From contig JACJYN010000002.1 in NCBI GenBank assembly GCA_020636095.1, positions 558,001-622,000 on the forward strand: a DNA stretch of 64,000 nt, read 5' to 3'. The stretch is from Lewinellaceae bacterium (lineage in GTDB: Bacteria > Bacteroidota > Bacteroidia > Chitinophagales > Saprospiraceae). Under the pieces are notes generated by a model, which saw only the letters and a program-made list of their open reading frames with translations, was not told where the DNA came from and did no database searches. Both the position numbers and the translations under genes were made by a program. Of this stretch, positions 26,619-34,715 are shown piece by piece (the first letter of the stretch is position 1; each line of letters opens with the position of its first letter).

Positions 26619-26834
26619 ATGAAAGAATTAGTAATCAAAATAAGGGGTAAGCACTACAAGCTGTTCTTGCAATTCCTACAGACGCTTGATTATGTGACCA
26701 TCATGCCGCCTGCTTCTTCACCGGTTAATCCACCTTCGGAGGCTGGGCGATATGACTTTTCCGATATTGCTGGAAAATTGGAGTGGACGGGAGATGCGCT
26801 CACCCAACAACGTATGTTGAGGGATGAATGGTAG
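26619..26834 (+). CDS. Putative antitoxin of a PIN-toxin pair
   Basis: This is 71 residues: MKELVIKIRGKHYKLFLQFL at the N-terminus, then a flexible proline/serine-rich middle and a C-terminal amphipathic part (YDFSDIAGKLEWTGDALTQQ). It overlaps the PIN-domain gene by 11 bp. Position, size and overlap are those of a VapB-type antitoxin. No standard DNA-binding fold is obvious, but similar small Bacteroidota proteins precede PIN toxins. It would neutralise the toxin and possibly repress the pair. Confidence 0.7.
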   Translation: MKELVIKIRGKHYKLFLQFLQTLDYVTIMPPASSPVNPPSEAGRYDFSDIAGKLEWTGDALTQQRMLRDEW

Positions 26835-27180
26835 ATTTTTGTTGGATACCAATGCTGTGATTGCACTCTTGGGTGGCCATGCAGGCTTAGTGCAATTACT
26901 CCAAAGTGCGACCTGGGTAGGTATCCCGGTGATAGTCGAATTGGAGTTTCTTTCTTTTCCCAACCTTTCCGATGCGGATAAAGCACTGTTTGCTATTTTC
27001 AAAAGCAGAGTGGAAGTGATAAGCCTTGATGCCACTGATACTGACATGCTGCAGGAAATCGTTCAAATGCGGCAAAATTTCAACATAAAATTACCCGATG
27101 CGATTATTGCAGCAAGCGCAGTCAGACAGGGAGCCACTTTGTTGAGTAATGATGCTATTTCAAACGAATTCCTGACTTGA
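26824..27180 (+). CDS. vapC: PIN-domain toxin (VapC-like ribonuclease)
   Basis: This is 118 residues with the PIN signature: FLLDTNAVIALLGGHAGLV (first Asp), IVELEFLSFP (acidic residue in helix 3), LPDAIIAASAVRQGATLLSN (Asp of LPDAIIAA) and the terminal ND. VapC proteins are metal-dependent ribonucleases that cut tRNA or rRNA. The ATG at 26824 overlaps the antitoxin gene by 11 bp. AT content is higher than in the neighbours, which fits lateral acquisition. Confidence 0.88.
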   Translation: MNGRFLLDTNAVIALLGGHAGLVQLLQSATWVGIPVIVELEFLSFPNLSDADKALFAIFKSRVEVISLDATDTDMLQEIVQMRQNFNIKLPDAIIAASAVRQGATLLSNDAISNEFLT

Positions 27181-27221
27181 GCTTACAAACATTCTGAAAG
27201 TAGCCCAACTGTCAACCATTT

Positions 27222-27450
27222 CGTTCCCGGCGCACTAGTGCGCCGGGAACGAAGTTGTTGGTCAATAATTTGAGGCTGTTTTGCGGCCGGCTCGTCGCCA
27301 AAGGCTATGGCCGGCGGAGACAGGCAAGGCGCGACGACCGACCATAGCCTAAGCTACGGAAGGAAGGAGCAACGCAGCATTACATGCCTTTGAGCCCAAA
27401 GAATTTTCAATTGGATTAACCAATTTGCTTGGGCGTTCCCGGCGCACTAG
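27222..27450. repeat. Perfect 30-bp palindrome and its repeated half; spacer
   Basis: CGTTCCCGGCGCACT and its complement form a perfect 30-bp palindrome at 27222-27251. The 17-bp half CGTTCCCGGCGCACTAG recurs at 27434-27450, immediately before the 3' end of the broken ABC ATPase gene. The 180 bp between hold a GGCTATGGCCGGC/GACCATAGCC pair. It looks like the border of a recombined or deleted element. Confidence 0.65.
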
Positions 27451-28319
27451 TTCCGGGTTTTCACGAAAAACACTTCTTCCAGGTTTCCATGCTTTTCAAA
27501 ACCTTTGCCTTTAGCGCCTCCTCGCTCAGGACACTTACGATCAGCCGCCCTAACCACAGACGGCTGGAGATCACCGTTGAGTTGGTCTGCCTGCACTTCC
27601 TCGAACTCCCTCCTTTCGGCCTGTTTTTGCCAGACCTTGCCTTCCAGTTCCTGTACCGCCGCCTGCGGCTCGCCATCGTAGATGATACGCCCCCCCAACA
27701 TATGATAGCCATTCGGGGGCAAAGTTGGCGGACGTCCTCCACAATGTGCGTCGACAGCAGGACGATGCCCTCCTCCCCAACCCGGCCAGCAGGTTGTAAA
27801 AACGGTGGCGCTCACCGGGGTCCAGCCCGGCGGTTGGCTCGTCCACAATGATCAGGCGGAGCTGGCCGATGAGTGCCTGGGCAATGCCCAGGCGCTGCTT
27901 CATGCCTCCGGAGAAAGCCGCTCCTGCCTTGTTGCGATCGGGGTAGAGGTTCACTTTTTCCAGCAGGTAACCGGCTCGCTCGCGCCGTTCACCCCGCCCG
28001 CTGATACCCTTCAGCGTAGCCAGTTGGCACAACAGCTGGTAAGCGGTAATGCGCGGATAAATACCAAATTCCTGGGGCAGGTAGCCCAGCACCTTGCGCA
28101 GCTCGGCTGGCCGGCCGAGCACGTCGATGTCGTTAAAGCGGATGCTGCCCGCATCCGGCTGCTGTAGGGTAGCCAGGCAACGCATCAGGGTCGACTTGCC
28201 GGCGCCGTTGGCGCCCAGCAATTCAAAAGCCTTTTTCTACGGAATCTTACCTCGTCCAGTTTCCCAACGGCGCCGGGAGGGTAGGTTTTGGAGAGGTGTT
28301 TTACGATTAGGGTATTCAT
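27447..28319 (-). pseudogene. ABC transporter ATP-binding protein, frameshifted
   Basis: Reading from the ATG at 28317-28319 gives MNTLIVKHLSKTYPPGAVG, then a frame break near 28235, then LLGANGAGKSTLMRCL (Walker A), GYLPQEFGIYPRITA (Q-loop), FSGGMKQRLGIAQAL (signature) and IIVDEPTAGLDP (Walker B). A second break lies near 27770 after NLLAGLG, where the frame moves to VEDVRQLCPRMAI. A third near 27715 leads to MLGGRIIYDGEPQAAVQELE and the end FEKHGNLEEVFFVKTRN. At least three indels and no neighbouring permease show a dead gene. The intact family would couple to an ABC-2 type permease. Confidence 0.85.
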
Positions 28320-28408
28320 TGTTTTCGTTTTTGCATAGAAATAGCTGCTCGTCGAAGCGGGCTTCGACGGGCAAGTGGTTGGGAGTAAGGAGGTAGATGG
28401 TAGATGGA

Positions 28409-28559
28409 GTAACTATTCAGCATCATGGTGATTTAACCCCTGGCGCGAAATTTTGTAGGCTTTTTTTGCCGGAACCCCTTCTCATTCCCCTTGAAAGGGG
28501 AAGGTTTGCTTACAAAATTTCGCGCCAGAGGCATCCATAGCCTTATGCTAAATAGTAAC
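28409..28559 (+). mobile_element. Miniature inverted-repeat element, family 1 subtype A (copy 4)
   Basis: This 151-bp element differs from the copy at 536-686 at one position that I can find (CGCGCC for CGCACC). It has a perfect 8-bp duplication TAGATGGA (28401-28408 and 28560-28567). It is inserted in the left end of another inverted-repeat element that continues to about 28685. Confidence 0.93.
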
Positions 28560-28690
28560 TAGATGGACACAATTAGATTAAGTAAAGCATTGCACTCGTG
28601 GGCGTGCCTGCCGGCCATACTGGCACAGTAGGCGGGGACGCCCAGGCATGCTATCAATACGTAATCTAAATATGTCCGACTACTTACTTC
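28560..28690. repeat. Inverted-repeat element carrying the family-1 insertion
   Basis: The left part TAGATGGACACAATTAGATT and the right part AATCTAAATATGTCCGACTA are imperfect inverted repeats. The centre is a GC palindrome (GGGCGTGCC and GGGGACGCCC arms near 28600-28645). The right end CCGACTACT next to TA matches the ends of family 4. It is non-coding. Confidence 0.55.
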
Positions 28691-28760
28691 TACTTTGTTA
28701 CGTATGGTACGGGCGCAGATTGATGTATTTGATAGCTACGCCAATTATATACGAGATTTA

Positions 28761-28985
28761 TTACGCACCAGATGAATCTGGTACATCCGAAAACTCCAGG
28801 ATATCACCCGGCTGGCAGTCCAGCGCTTTACAGATGGCTTCCAGGGTGGAAAAGCGGATAGCCTTAGCCTTCCCTGTTTTCAGGATGCTCAGATTGGCGG
28901 TGGTGATGCCGATGTGTTCCGCCAGTTCGTTAGACCGCATCTTGCGTTTGGCCAGCATGACATCCAGGTTGACAATAATAGGCAT
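28761..28985 (-). CDS. XRE-type helix-turn-helix regulator (YozG-like)
   Basis: This is 74 residues, almost entirely one HTH_3/Cro-CI domain: VNLDVMLAKRKMRSNELAEH, then IGITTANLSILKTGKAKAIR as recognition region and LEAICKALDCQPGDILEFS. Small regulators of this type are typically encoded directly next to a DUF2975 membrane protein, as here (1-bp gap). It probably represses its own operon. The ATG at 28985 follows the DUF2975 stop directly. Confidence 0.9.
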   Translation of the reverse strand: MPIIVNLDVMLAKRKMRSNELAEHIGITTANLSILKTGKAKAIRFSTLEAICKALDCQPGDILEFSDVPDSSGA

Positions 28986-28986
28986 A

Positions 28987-29520
28987 TCAGATTGTTAAGT
29001 CCTGTTCTTGTTGCAATTGATAACCTTCCCGGAAGATGGCCGCCAGGAAGAGGGTAAAGATGCCCAACAACCAGTGCACCATGGCCAGCAGCGCCTCGCC
29101 CATCCCGGCATCCATCGTTACAATGGCGTAAAAAATGAAAATGGCGATGGGAACTGACAAGCTGGCTCTGGAAAAATATCCCAATGCCTGTACCGCCGTC
29201 TGCGTAAATATCCTTTCATCGCTAAAAGCGGAAAAAATGCAGCCCAGTAACCAGAAAAAAACCGCGTAAGCCAGTAAAATGACCAATACAAACAGTTGAT
29301 ATCCCCAGTGCAAACGTTCCGTCAAAAAACCTATCTTGGTAAATGGAAAAAGGATGACAAAGCGGTCGTCGAGAACTTCTATGGGCAGCCAGGAAGCTGC
29401 GGGGAACAAAGCATTCAGCAAAAGCACCAGAAAGGAGTAGGCAAAACTCAGCCCGTACACCCCGGCCAGAACGGCCGCCGCCACTCTGAGTATCTTGGAA
29501 ATTAAACGTATTGCTTTCAT
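28987..29520 (-). CDS. DUF2975 membrane protein
   Basis: This is 177 residues with four membrane helices (about 10-35, 70-95, 115-140 and 150-170; ILRVAAAVLAGVYGLSFAYS, LFVLVILLAYAVFFWLLGCI, SVPIAIFIFYAIVTM, LLAMVHWLLGIFTLFLAAIF). The segment SDERIFTQTAVQALGYF between helices 2 and 3 is the conserved DUF2975 loop. It is the first gene of a two-gene operon with an XRE regulator; the pair may sense a membrane state, but no function is established. Confidence 0.85.
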   Translation of the reverse strand: MKAIRLISKILRVAAAVLAGVYGLSFAYSFLVLLLNALFPAASWLPIEVLDDRFVILFPFTKIGFLTERLHWGYQLFVLVILLAYAVFFWLLGCIFSAFSDERIFTQTAVQALGYFSRASLSVPIAIFIFYAIVTMDAGMGEALLAMVHWLLGIFTLFLAAIFREGYQLQQEQDLTI

Positions 29521-29630
29521 AGATCAATCCGGTTTATGAAGCAAATTTAGATAAAAAATTGTTGAAAAACAACAATTTTTTATCGCTAAAAGAAAATCAC
29601 CCCCATTTGCCCTCGGCTTATTTGCCTGCC

Positions 29631-29743
29631 GGCTACCCGTCTAACGTTGGACACGGTTAGAAGCAGGTAAGCCCAAGCAGCCTGCCGCGGTTGCGAACAG
29701 CGAATACCGAACCGCGAACTCGTCCAACCCTGGAATGGTAGCC
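29631..29743 (+). mobile_element. Miniature inverted-repeat element, family 2 (copy 2)
   Basis: This 113-bp element runs from GGCTACCCGTCTAACGTTGG to CCAACCCTGGAATGGTAGCC, with a perfect 8-bp duplication TGCCTGCC (29623-29630 and 29744-29751). It is the reverse complement of the copy at 19235-19347 apart from a few bases. Heptamers TGCGAAC, AGCGAAT, ACCGAAC, CGCGAAC lie inside. Confidence 0.9.
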
Positions 29744-29825
29744 TGCCTGCCCGCCATATTGTATTTTTTTGTACATTCGATTGGTAACTATTTAGCAGCT
29801 ACCGCTCAATTCAAAAACAATCAAT

Positions 29826-30290
29826 ATGAAAAACCAGATACTGCTCCTCATTCCTCTCTTCGTCCTCTCCGCCTGCCGACAGCAGGTGGACACCCATTTG
29901 CAGGAAGAACTCTCCCAGGCCCGCATCCGCCTCCAGGAGGTGGAAACTGAACTGGAAGGGCTGAAAGCCGGCCCGGAAAAAGGGCAACTGGTGCACATCG
30001 TCTTCCTGCATCTCAAAGAAGGCTTATCCGAGGAAGAAACGGCCGTTTTTATCAGCCAACTCAAACAACTGGGTGGGATCGGACTGGCTAAAGGCCTGGA
30101 GATTGGCAAGGTGGCCGACACCGGCGACCAGCGCTTCATCTCCGATCACGACATCGCCTTCCAGATGACTTTTGCCAGCATGGAGGACTACAAAGCGTAC
30201 ATGGAGCACCCGGCCCACCTGGCGATCCGGGAAAGCCTGAAGCCCTATCTCGGCGGCCCGCCGGCGGTATATGATTACTGGATAGAGTAA
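29826..30290 (+). CDS. Dabb-domain lipoprotein (stress-responsive A/B barrel)
   Basis: This is 154 residues. A lipoprotein signal (LIPLFVLSACRQ) is followed by a short coiled coil (LQEELSQARIRLQEVETELE, about 25-45). A Dabb ferredoxin-like barrel then runs from about 55: GQLVHIVFLHLKEGLSEEET, LEIGKVADTG, HDIAFQMTFASMEDYKAYME, HPAHLAIRESLKPYL. Dabb proteins dimerise; most are of unknown function. The coiled coil probably sets the barrel away from the membrane. Confidence 0.88.
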   Translation: MKNQILLLIPLFVLSACRQQVDTHLQEELSQARIRLQEVETELEGLKAGPEKGQLVHIVFLHLKEGLSEEETAVFISQLKQLGGIGLAKGLEIGKVADTGDQRFISDHDIAFQMTFASMEDYKAYMEHPAHLAIRESLKPYLGGPPAVYDYWIE

Positions 30291-30343
30291 ATGGAAGTAC
30301 CTATAGAATGGTAGCCGAATTAGCCAACATAAAACCCCGAACC

Positions 30344-30622
30344 ATGAACCATCATGTTCACATCTTATTTTTCCTTGCCCTGTTAATGCTTCCCTTAATC
30401 GCCACTTCTCAAAGCTGGAAAACCTATCCCTACCACGAAGCCGGCAGCGTGTTGAACTTTCCGGAAGACGAGGGCGCTCATCCGGACGAACCCATCGAAT
30501 GGTGGTACACCAATGCCCGGGTTACCGGGCTGGAAACCGGCACGGAATACTCCTTCATGCTCACCTATTTTCACTATCCTGTTCTCGGCTTTGATGGCTT
30601 TCGCATTCTAAACTCTATTTAA
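30344..30622 (+). pseudogene. Truncated AttH/CrtC-like lipocalin-fold gene
   Basis: From the ATG at 30344 the frame encodes a signal peptide (LFFLALLMLPLIATSQ) and the start of an AttH/carotenoid-hydratase-like domain: LNFPEDEGAHPDEPIEWWYT, RVTGLETGTEYSFMLTYFHYP, FDGFRIL. Family members are about 350-400 residues, but this frame stops after 92 residues at the very end of the convergent spermidine synthase gene, which it overlaps by 8 bp. The 3' part has been deleted. Confidence 0.75.
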
Positions 30623-32171
30623 TCTTCTCCCGGCTCCACTTCGACCAATCGGCCAGATAGTACTCCAGCAGGGCGGGTTGGTCCAGACGGTTGGTGCGCA
30701 GGCCGCCGGGGTTGTCGCTATCTTTCGGAAAGTCGAACATGGCGGCCACCACCGCCTCATCCAGGTAGCGGACGGGCAGAGTAGTGCGGAACGGCCGTAC
30801 CTCCAGCGGCTGGCGGCTGGCCATGAGGAAGCCCCAATCGCCAAAGGAGGGGACGTAGGTATGGTAAGGCAATACCTGCTCAAAGCCGCTCTGTTTCAAA
30901 GTCTCAAAGATGCACCAGAACGCGTTGCGGGTGTGGAAGGGGCTGCTGGCCTGGGTAGCGAAAACGCCGTTGGGTGTCAGGCGGCTACGGGCCAGCCGGA
31001 AGAAATGGGTGCTGTACAGGCGGGCCACTGCCTCATTGGAGGGGTCGGGCAGGTCAGATATAATGACATCGAAGTAGTCGGTGCTTTCCCGAAGGAAGGC
31101 GCCGGCGTCCATGGCTACAGTGTGTACTTTGGGATGATCGAGCGCCCCTTCGTTCAGCGTGCGGATGTAGGGATTCTCCCGCGCCAGGCGGAACACCTCC
31201 GGGTCGAGGTCGACGATGGTGATTGCCTCCACTGCCGGCTCCTTCAGCAGTTCGCGGGCCAGCAGCCCCTCTCCTCCTCCCAACACGAGGATGTTCTTCT
31301 TATAGGCCGCCGCCCGCAGTGGTAACAGGGCCAGCGCCTCGTGATAACGATACTCATCGGCCGAGGAGAACTGAATGATGCGGTTGATGTACAGCCGCAC
31401 CTCCTCCTTGTTCTTGGTCAGGATGAGGTGCTGGTAAGGAGTCTGTTTGGAAAATACAACCTGATGGGTGAAGGATTGGTTATCCCAGGCCAGCAGGATC
31501 GGGCGGGCGAAGTACAACAGGCCGGCAAAGGCCAGCATAGAAAACAGGGAAAAGCCGTACAGCCAATTGGCTACCTTTCCGCGAATGTGCCCGGAAAAGT
31601 ACCACAGGATGAATACCCCCAGGGCAATATTGGCCAGCCCAAAAAACACGGAGGTGCGGAAAACGCCGAAGTAAGGCAACAGGAGAAACGGGAATAGAAG
31701 GGTGGCCGCCAGGGCTCCAAAATAATCCAGCGACATCACATTCGCCAGGTTGACCCGTAGCGGATAGTATTTCTTCATGATGCGCGCCAGCAGGGGTATC
31801 TCAAAGCCGGTCAGGACGCCGATGGCGGCTGTCAACCCGATCATCAGCCCCATATAACTGCCCGCCGACAGCCGCTCGAACCAATAATACAGCAACGGCA
31901 CACTGCTGCCGCCAATGATGCCCAGCAGTGCCTCCACGACAATGAAGAGTACGGCCAGATATTGATTGGGAAAGTACTTACTCAGGTAAGACCCCAACCC
32001 CATTGCCGCCATATAGATGCCAATGGTCAGAGAAAACTGCCGGATGCTGTCGCCCAGAAAATAGGAAGTCGTGGTGCTGATCAGCAGTTCATAAATGAGT
32101 GAACAGAGCCCGGCGACAAATATGGCCAGGGTAATGGCCGCCTTTTCTGATATTATTTTTTGGAAGTCCAT
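30615..32171 (-). CDS. Membrane spermidine-synthase-like protein
   Basis: This is 518 residues. Seven or so membrane helices fill the first 240 residues (AITLAIFVAGLCSLIYELLI, SLTIGIYMAAMGLGSYLS and onward). They are fused to a SpeE-type aminopropyltransferase domain: ILVLGGGEGLLARELLK, ITIVDLDPEVFRLAR, VHTVAMDAGAFLRES, YFDVIISDLPDPSNEAVARLYS. GGGEG and DLPDP are the cofactor and catalytic motifs. It transfers aminopropyl from decarboxylated AdoMet to an amine acceptor at the membrane. The AdoMet decarboxylase that makes the donor is encoded 2 kb away at 34267. It is divergent from the YgiB/YgiC-like pair. Confidence 0.88.
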   Translation of the reverse strand: MDFQKIISEKAAITLAIFVAGLCSLIYELLISTTTSYFLGDSIRQFSLTIGIYMAAMGLGSYLSKYFPNQYLAVLFIVVEALLGIIGGSSVPLLYYWFERLSAGSYMGLMIGLTAAIGVLTGFEIPLLARIMKKYYPLRVNLANVMSLDYFGALAATLLFPFLLLPYFGVFRTSVFFGLANIALGVFILWYFSGHIRGKVANWLYGFSLFSMLAFAGLLYFARPILLAWDNQSFTHQVVFSKQTPYQHLILTKNKEEVRLYINRIIQFSSADEYRYHEALALLPLRAAAYKKNILVLGGGEGLLARELLKEPAVEAITIVDLDPEVFRLARENPYIRTLNEGALDHPKVHTVAMDAGAFLRESTDYFDVIISDLPDPSNEAVARLYSTHFFRLARSRLTPNGVFATQASSPFHTRNAFWCIFETLKQSGFEQVLPYHTYVPSFGDWGFLMASRQPLEVRPFRTTLPVRYLDEAVVAAMFDFPKDSDNPGGLRTNRLDQPALLEYYLADWSKWSREKIK

Positions 32172-32253
32172 ACTTCATTCTCTAAATTTATCTTTTCTCT
32201 GATAATTTATCCGCTGAAATTGTCAGAGAACCCATTTGCCCAGTCGTTTTACC

Positions 32254-32280
32254 GGAAAAGCCCAATATTAAGGCTTTTCC
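32254..32280. repeat. Hairpin in the divergent polyamine promoter region
   Basis: GGAAAAGCC (32254-32262) and GGCTTTTCC (32272-32280) form a 9-bp stem with a 9-nt loop in the 263-bp spacer between the spermidine synthase and YgiB-like genes. The role is unknown; no canonical promoter was recognised around it. Confidence 0.45.
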
Positions 32281-32434
32281 AGGCAAAAAAAAGCGCTCTA
32301 TCTACTCTTTGTTGGCCTTTGCTTTTACCGGCTGCATACAAATTGCCGATCCGGGAACGTTTTGCCCGACGGAGAAGGTTTGCACTACGAGTGTGTCACT
32401 TTTTTTCTTTCATCTATAAACCTCTAATCCTATC

Positions 32435-32992
32435 ATGAAAATCAAATGGATTTTTTACGGCCTGATCGCTGCGGCGGTGCTCGCCCTCAATTTTTGCGGT
32501 TCCGATAATGTCGAGGAATACACCACCGAAGAAGTTGTGACCCCTACTCAGGGGCTGGTCACGACCGTCAAAGAAGTGGAATCCGGCCAATTTAAGATCG
32601 AAGACGAGCAGGCAGTCGATGACGTAACCGCCAGCCAAATTATTGCCAAATACATGGATAATACCATTGACACCTTCACCGTAGAGGAGGCCAAGGCAGC
32701 GGTGGCTGACACCTCCAGCCATCCCACCCACCAACGGCGCAGCTCTGTGATGCGCATGGCCTCCTACGGCCTGATGGGCTATATGATGGGCCGCAGCATG
32801 GGATCCTACCGCCCCAACGCCAGCGCCTATGTCGATCAGAATACCTACAACCGGGTGTCCAACAGCGCCGGCCAGTCTCTGAACCGGACGGCCACCCGCA
32901 CCCAGGTTTCCCGGCCGAAATCCGGCTTTGGCAGTTCTCGTTCCGGCAGCTCTGGCAGTTCCACCCGCTCAACCCGCTCCTATGGTGGATGA
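32435..32992 (+). CDS. YgiB/DUF1190-like secreted or lipoprotein, Ser/Gly-rich tail
   Basis: This is 185 residues. It has an N-terminal hydrophobic segment with a lipobox-like LALNFCGS, an acidic region, a helical part with MASYGLMGYMMGRSMGS, and a tail of serine, glycine and arginine (FGSSRSGSSGSSTRSTRSYG). The small protein upstream of a YgiC-like ATP-grasp gene, with the glycine/serine-rich tail, recalls the ygiB-ygiC arrangement of enterobacteria. The stop overlaps the next start by 11 bp. Its function is unknown; association with the outer membrane or periplasm is inferred. Confidence 0.65.
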   Translation: MKIKWIFYGLIAAAVLALNFCGSDNVEEYTTEEVVTPTQGLVTTVKEVESGQFKIEDEQAVDDVTASQIIAKYMDNTIDTFTVEEAKAAVADTSSHPTHQRRSSVMRMASYGLMGYMMGRSMGSYRPNASAYVDQNTYNRVSNSAGQSLNRTATRTQVSRPKSGFGSSRSGSSGSSTRSTRSYGG

Positions 32993-34181
32993 GCGCCTGA
33001 TCGAGATCGGGCGGCCCTCGCCCCGCTTTATGCGGAAGTACGGCTTAAACTGGTTTTCGGATGGCGATAATGAGGAGTATTTCGCCCCGGAACTGCTAAC
33101 GCTCAGGGAAGCGGAGGTCGAACATTTCCGGGTGCAGGCGGCCAGCCTCTATGAGCTGGCCTTACGCGCCGCCCGCCATGTGAGCGAACACCAACTCTGG
33201 GCCGCCGCTGGTATTCCGGACAATGCAGTAGAACTGGTCGAACATTCTCTCCGCAGAGAAACGGGCCTGCACCTGGCGGGGCGTTTCGACTTTGCCGGCG
33301 GGCTGGGCCGCGCGCCGCTAAAACTGCTGGAATTCAACGCCGACACCTTTTCCCTGGCGCCGGAAACCGCCACCGTCATGCCGCACCAACTGGAGCTGCT
33401 GCCGCGCCCGTACCGCAAGGACGCCCGGCAGTACAACAACCTCCTGTCCGGCCTGGTGCAAAGCTTCCGCCGCATCCTGAACCAGCAGCCCAACCGGAAG
33501 CCCAGCCTGTTGCTCTCCGGTTTGGGTAATGAGGAGGACTGGCTCAACCTCGATCTCATCGCCATGGCGGCCCGGCAGGCGGGCTTCCAGGAGGTAGAGC
33601 TGCTGGCTCTGGAGAAGGTCGTCTTTTCGGAAGACGACGGCATCTTCATCGAAGTGGGGCCCGAGCAATACCAACAGTTCGATTTCTGGTTTAAAATGGC
33701 CCCCTGGGATTTCATCGCTTTCGAAGAACCGGAACTGATGGACTTGCTGTCCAAAATCGTAAAGCGAGGCCTGGCAACCGTGCTCAACCCGGCCTACAGC
33801 ATGCTGCTGCAGTCCAAAGCCCTGCTGCCCTTTATGAATGAACTGGCGCCCCATCACCCGGCGCTGCTCCGGTCGAGCCTGAACCAGGAGGATATGCCCA
33901 ACGGCGACACCTACGTGTCCAAGCCCATTTTCGGCCGCACCGGCGACAACGTGAGCATCTTTCGCCACGGCCGGCTTGCCCAGGCTAACGAGGGGGATTA
34001 TGGCGATTTCCCCATGCTCTATCAGGAACTTGCCCGCTTCGACCAGGATGTGGACGGCGACTGCTACCAGCCCAGCGTATTCAGTGCGGGCAGCGAGCCC
34101 TGCGCCCTCTGCCTGCGGCGGCAGGACGGGCTGATCGTGGATGATGACGCGGAGTTTGTGGGGCATGTGATTTTGGAGTGA
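32982..34181 (+). CDS. Glutathionylspermidine-synthase-like ATP-grasp ligase (YgiC type)
   Basis: The ATG at 32982 gives 399 residues; an upstream in-frame extension to 32928 lies inside the YgiB-like gene. Characteristic segments are YGLNWFSDGDNEEYFAPELL, GRFDFAGGLGRAPLKLLEFN (the LEFNAD substrate loop), WFKMAPWDFIAFEEPELMD, YVSKPIFGRTGDNVSIF (ATP-grasp lysine and glycine loop) and VFSAGSEPCALCLRRQDGLI. Relatives join a peptide or amino acid to a polyamine. The amidase domain of the E. coli bifunctional enzyme is absent. It is embedded between spermidine synthase and AdoMet decarboxylase genes, which strengthens a polyamine role. Confidence 0.88.
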   Translation: MVDERLIEIGRPSPRFMRKYGLNWFSDGDNEEYFAPELLTLREAEVEHFRVQAASLYELALRAARHVSEHQLWAAAGIPDNAVELVEHSLRRETGLHLAGRFDFAGGLGRAPLKLLEFNADTFSLAPETATVMPHQLELLPRPYRKDARQYNNLLSGLVQSFRRILNQQPNRKPSLLLSGLGNEEDWLNLDLIAMAARQAGFQEVELLALEKVVFSEDDGIFIEVGPEQYQQFDFWFKMAPWDFIAFEEPELMDLLSKIVKRGLATVLNPAYSMLLQSKALLPFMNELAPHHPALLRSSLNQEDMPNGDTYVSKPIFGRTGDNVSIFRHGRLAQANEGDYGDFPMLYQELARFDQDVDGDCYQPSVFSAGSEPCALCLRRQDGLIVDDDAEFVGHVILE

Positions 34182-34182
34182 G

Positions 34183-34236
34183 GGGGAAGAGTGAGGAGTG
34201 GGGAGTGAGGAGTGAGGAGTGGGGAGGGAAGAGTGA
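34183..34236 (+). repeat. Heptamer tandem array
   Basis: Units of GAGTGAG and GAGTGGG follow each other about six times between the ATP-grasp and AdoMet decarboxylase genes. It is non-coding. Confidence 0.8.
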
Positions 34237-34266
34237 TCCAATACGGGCTGCCCAAAAAAAAAGATT

Positions 34267-34668
34267 ATGAAAAACGCAAAAGAACTCGGAAGACATATTA
34301 TCCTGGAGTTGTACGATTGCCCCGAGGCAGCGCTCAACAACATTCCCCGGCTGGAGGACAGCCTCCGCCGGGCCGCCGAGGCCATGGGCGCTTCCGTTGT
34401 CAGCTCCAGCTTCCACCAGTTCTCTCCTTATGGCGCCTCCGGGGTGGTCATCATTCAGGAAAGCCACCTCACCATCCACACCTGGCCGGAATACCGGTAC
34501 GCCGCCGTGGACATCTTCACCTGCGGCGAGATCGATATGGAACAAGGGGTGCAGTATCTGGTGAAGGCGCTGGAAGCGAAACGCAGCGACTGGCAGTTGC
34601 TGAAACGAGGGCTGGGGTTGGTCAGGCCGACAGGTATCTCGCCTTCTGTCCGGCCAAAGCCTTATTAA
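34267..34668 (+). CDS. speD: S-adenosylmethionine decarboxylase proenzyme
   Basis: This is 133 residues, the length of the short bacterial SpeH/SpeD class 1B. The self-processing site is QESHLTIHTWPEYRYAAVDI: cleavage before the Ser of ESHLTIH would create the pyruvoyl group. The conserved cysteine lies in DIFTCGEID, and GRHIILELYDCPEAALNN is the N-terminal signature. It produces decarboxylated AdoMet, the aminopropyl donor for the spermidine synthase at 30615. A heptamer repeat array separates it from the ATP-grasp gene. Confidence 0.94.
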   Translation: MKNAKELGRHIILELYDCPEAALNNIPRLEDSLRRAAEAMGASVVSSSFHQFSPYGASGVVIIQESHLTIHTWPEYRYAAVDIFTCGEIDMEQGVQYLVKALEAKRSDWQLLKRGLGLVRPTGISPSVRPKPY

Positions 34669-34715
34669 ATGCAGCTTCTTAAAATACGTTATCTTGTCCG
34701 AAATGCATAACAACC

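Noticed and set aside
29783..29800. GTAACTATTTAGCAGC as a further family-1 element
   Set aside because: Only one end is present; no inverted partner follows within several hundred bases and no duplication can be seen.
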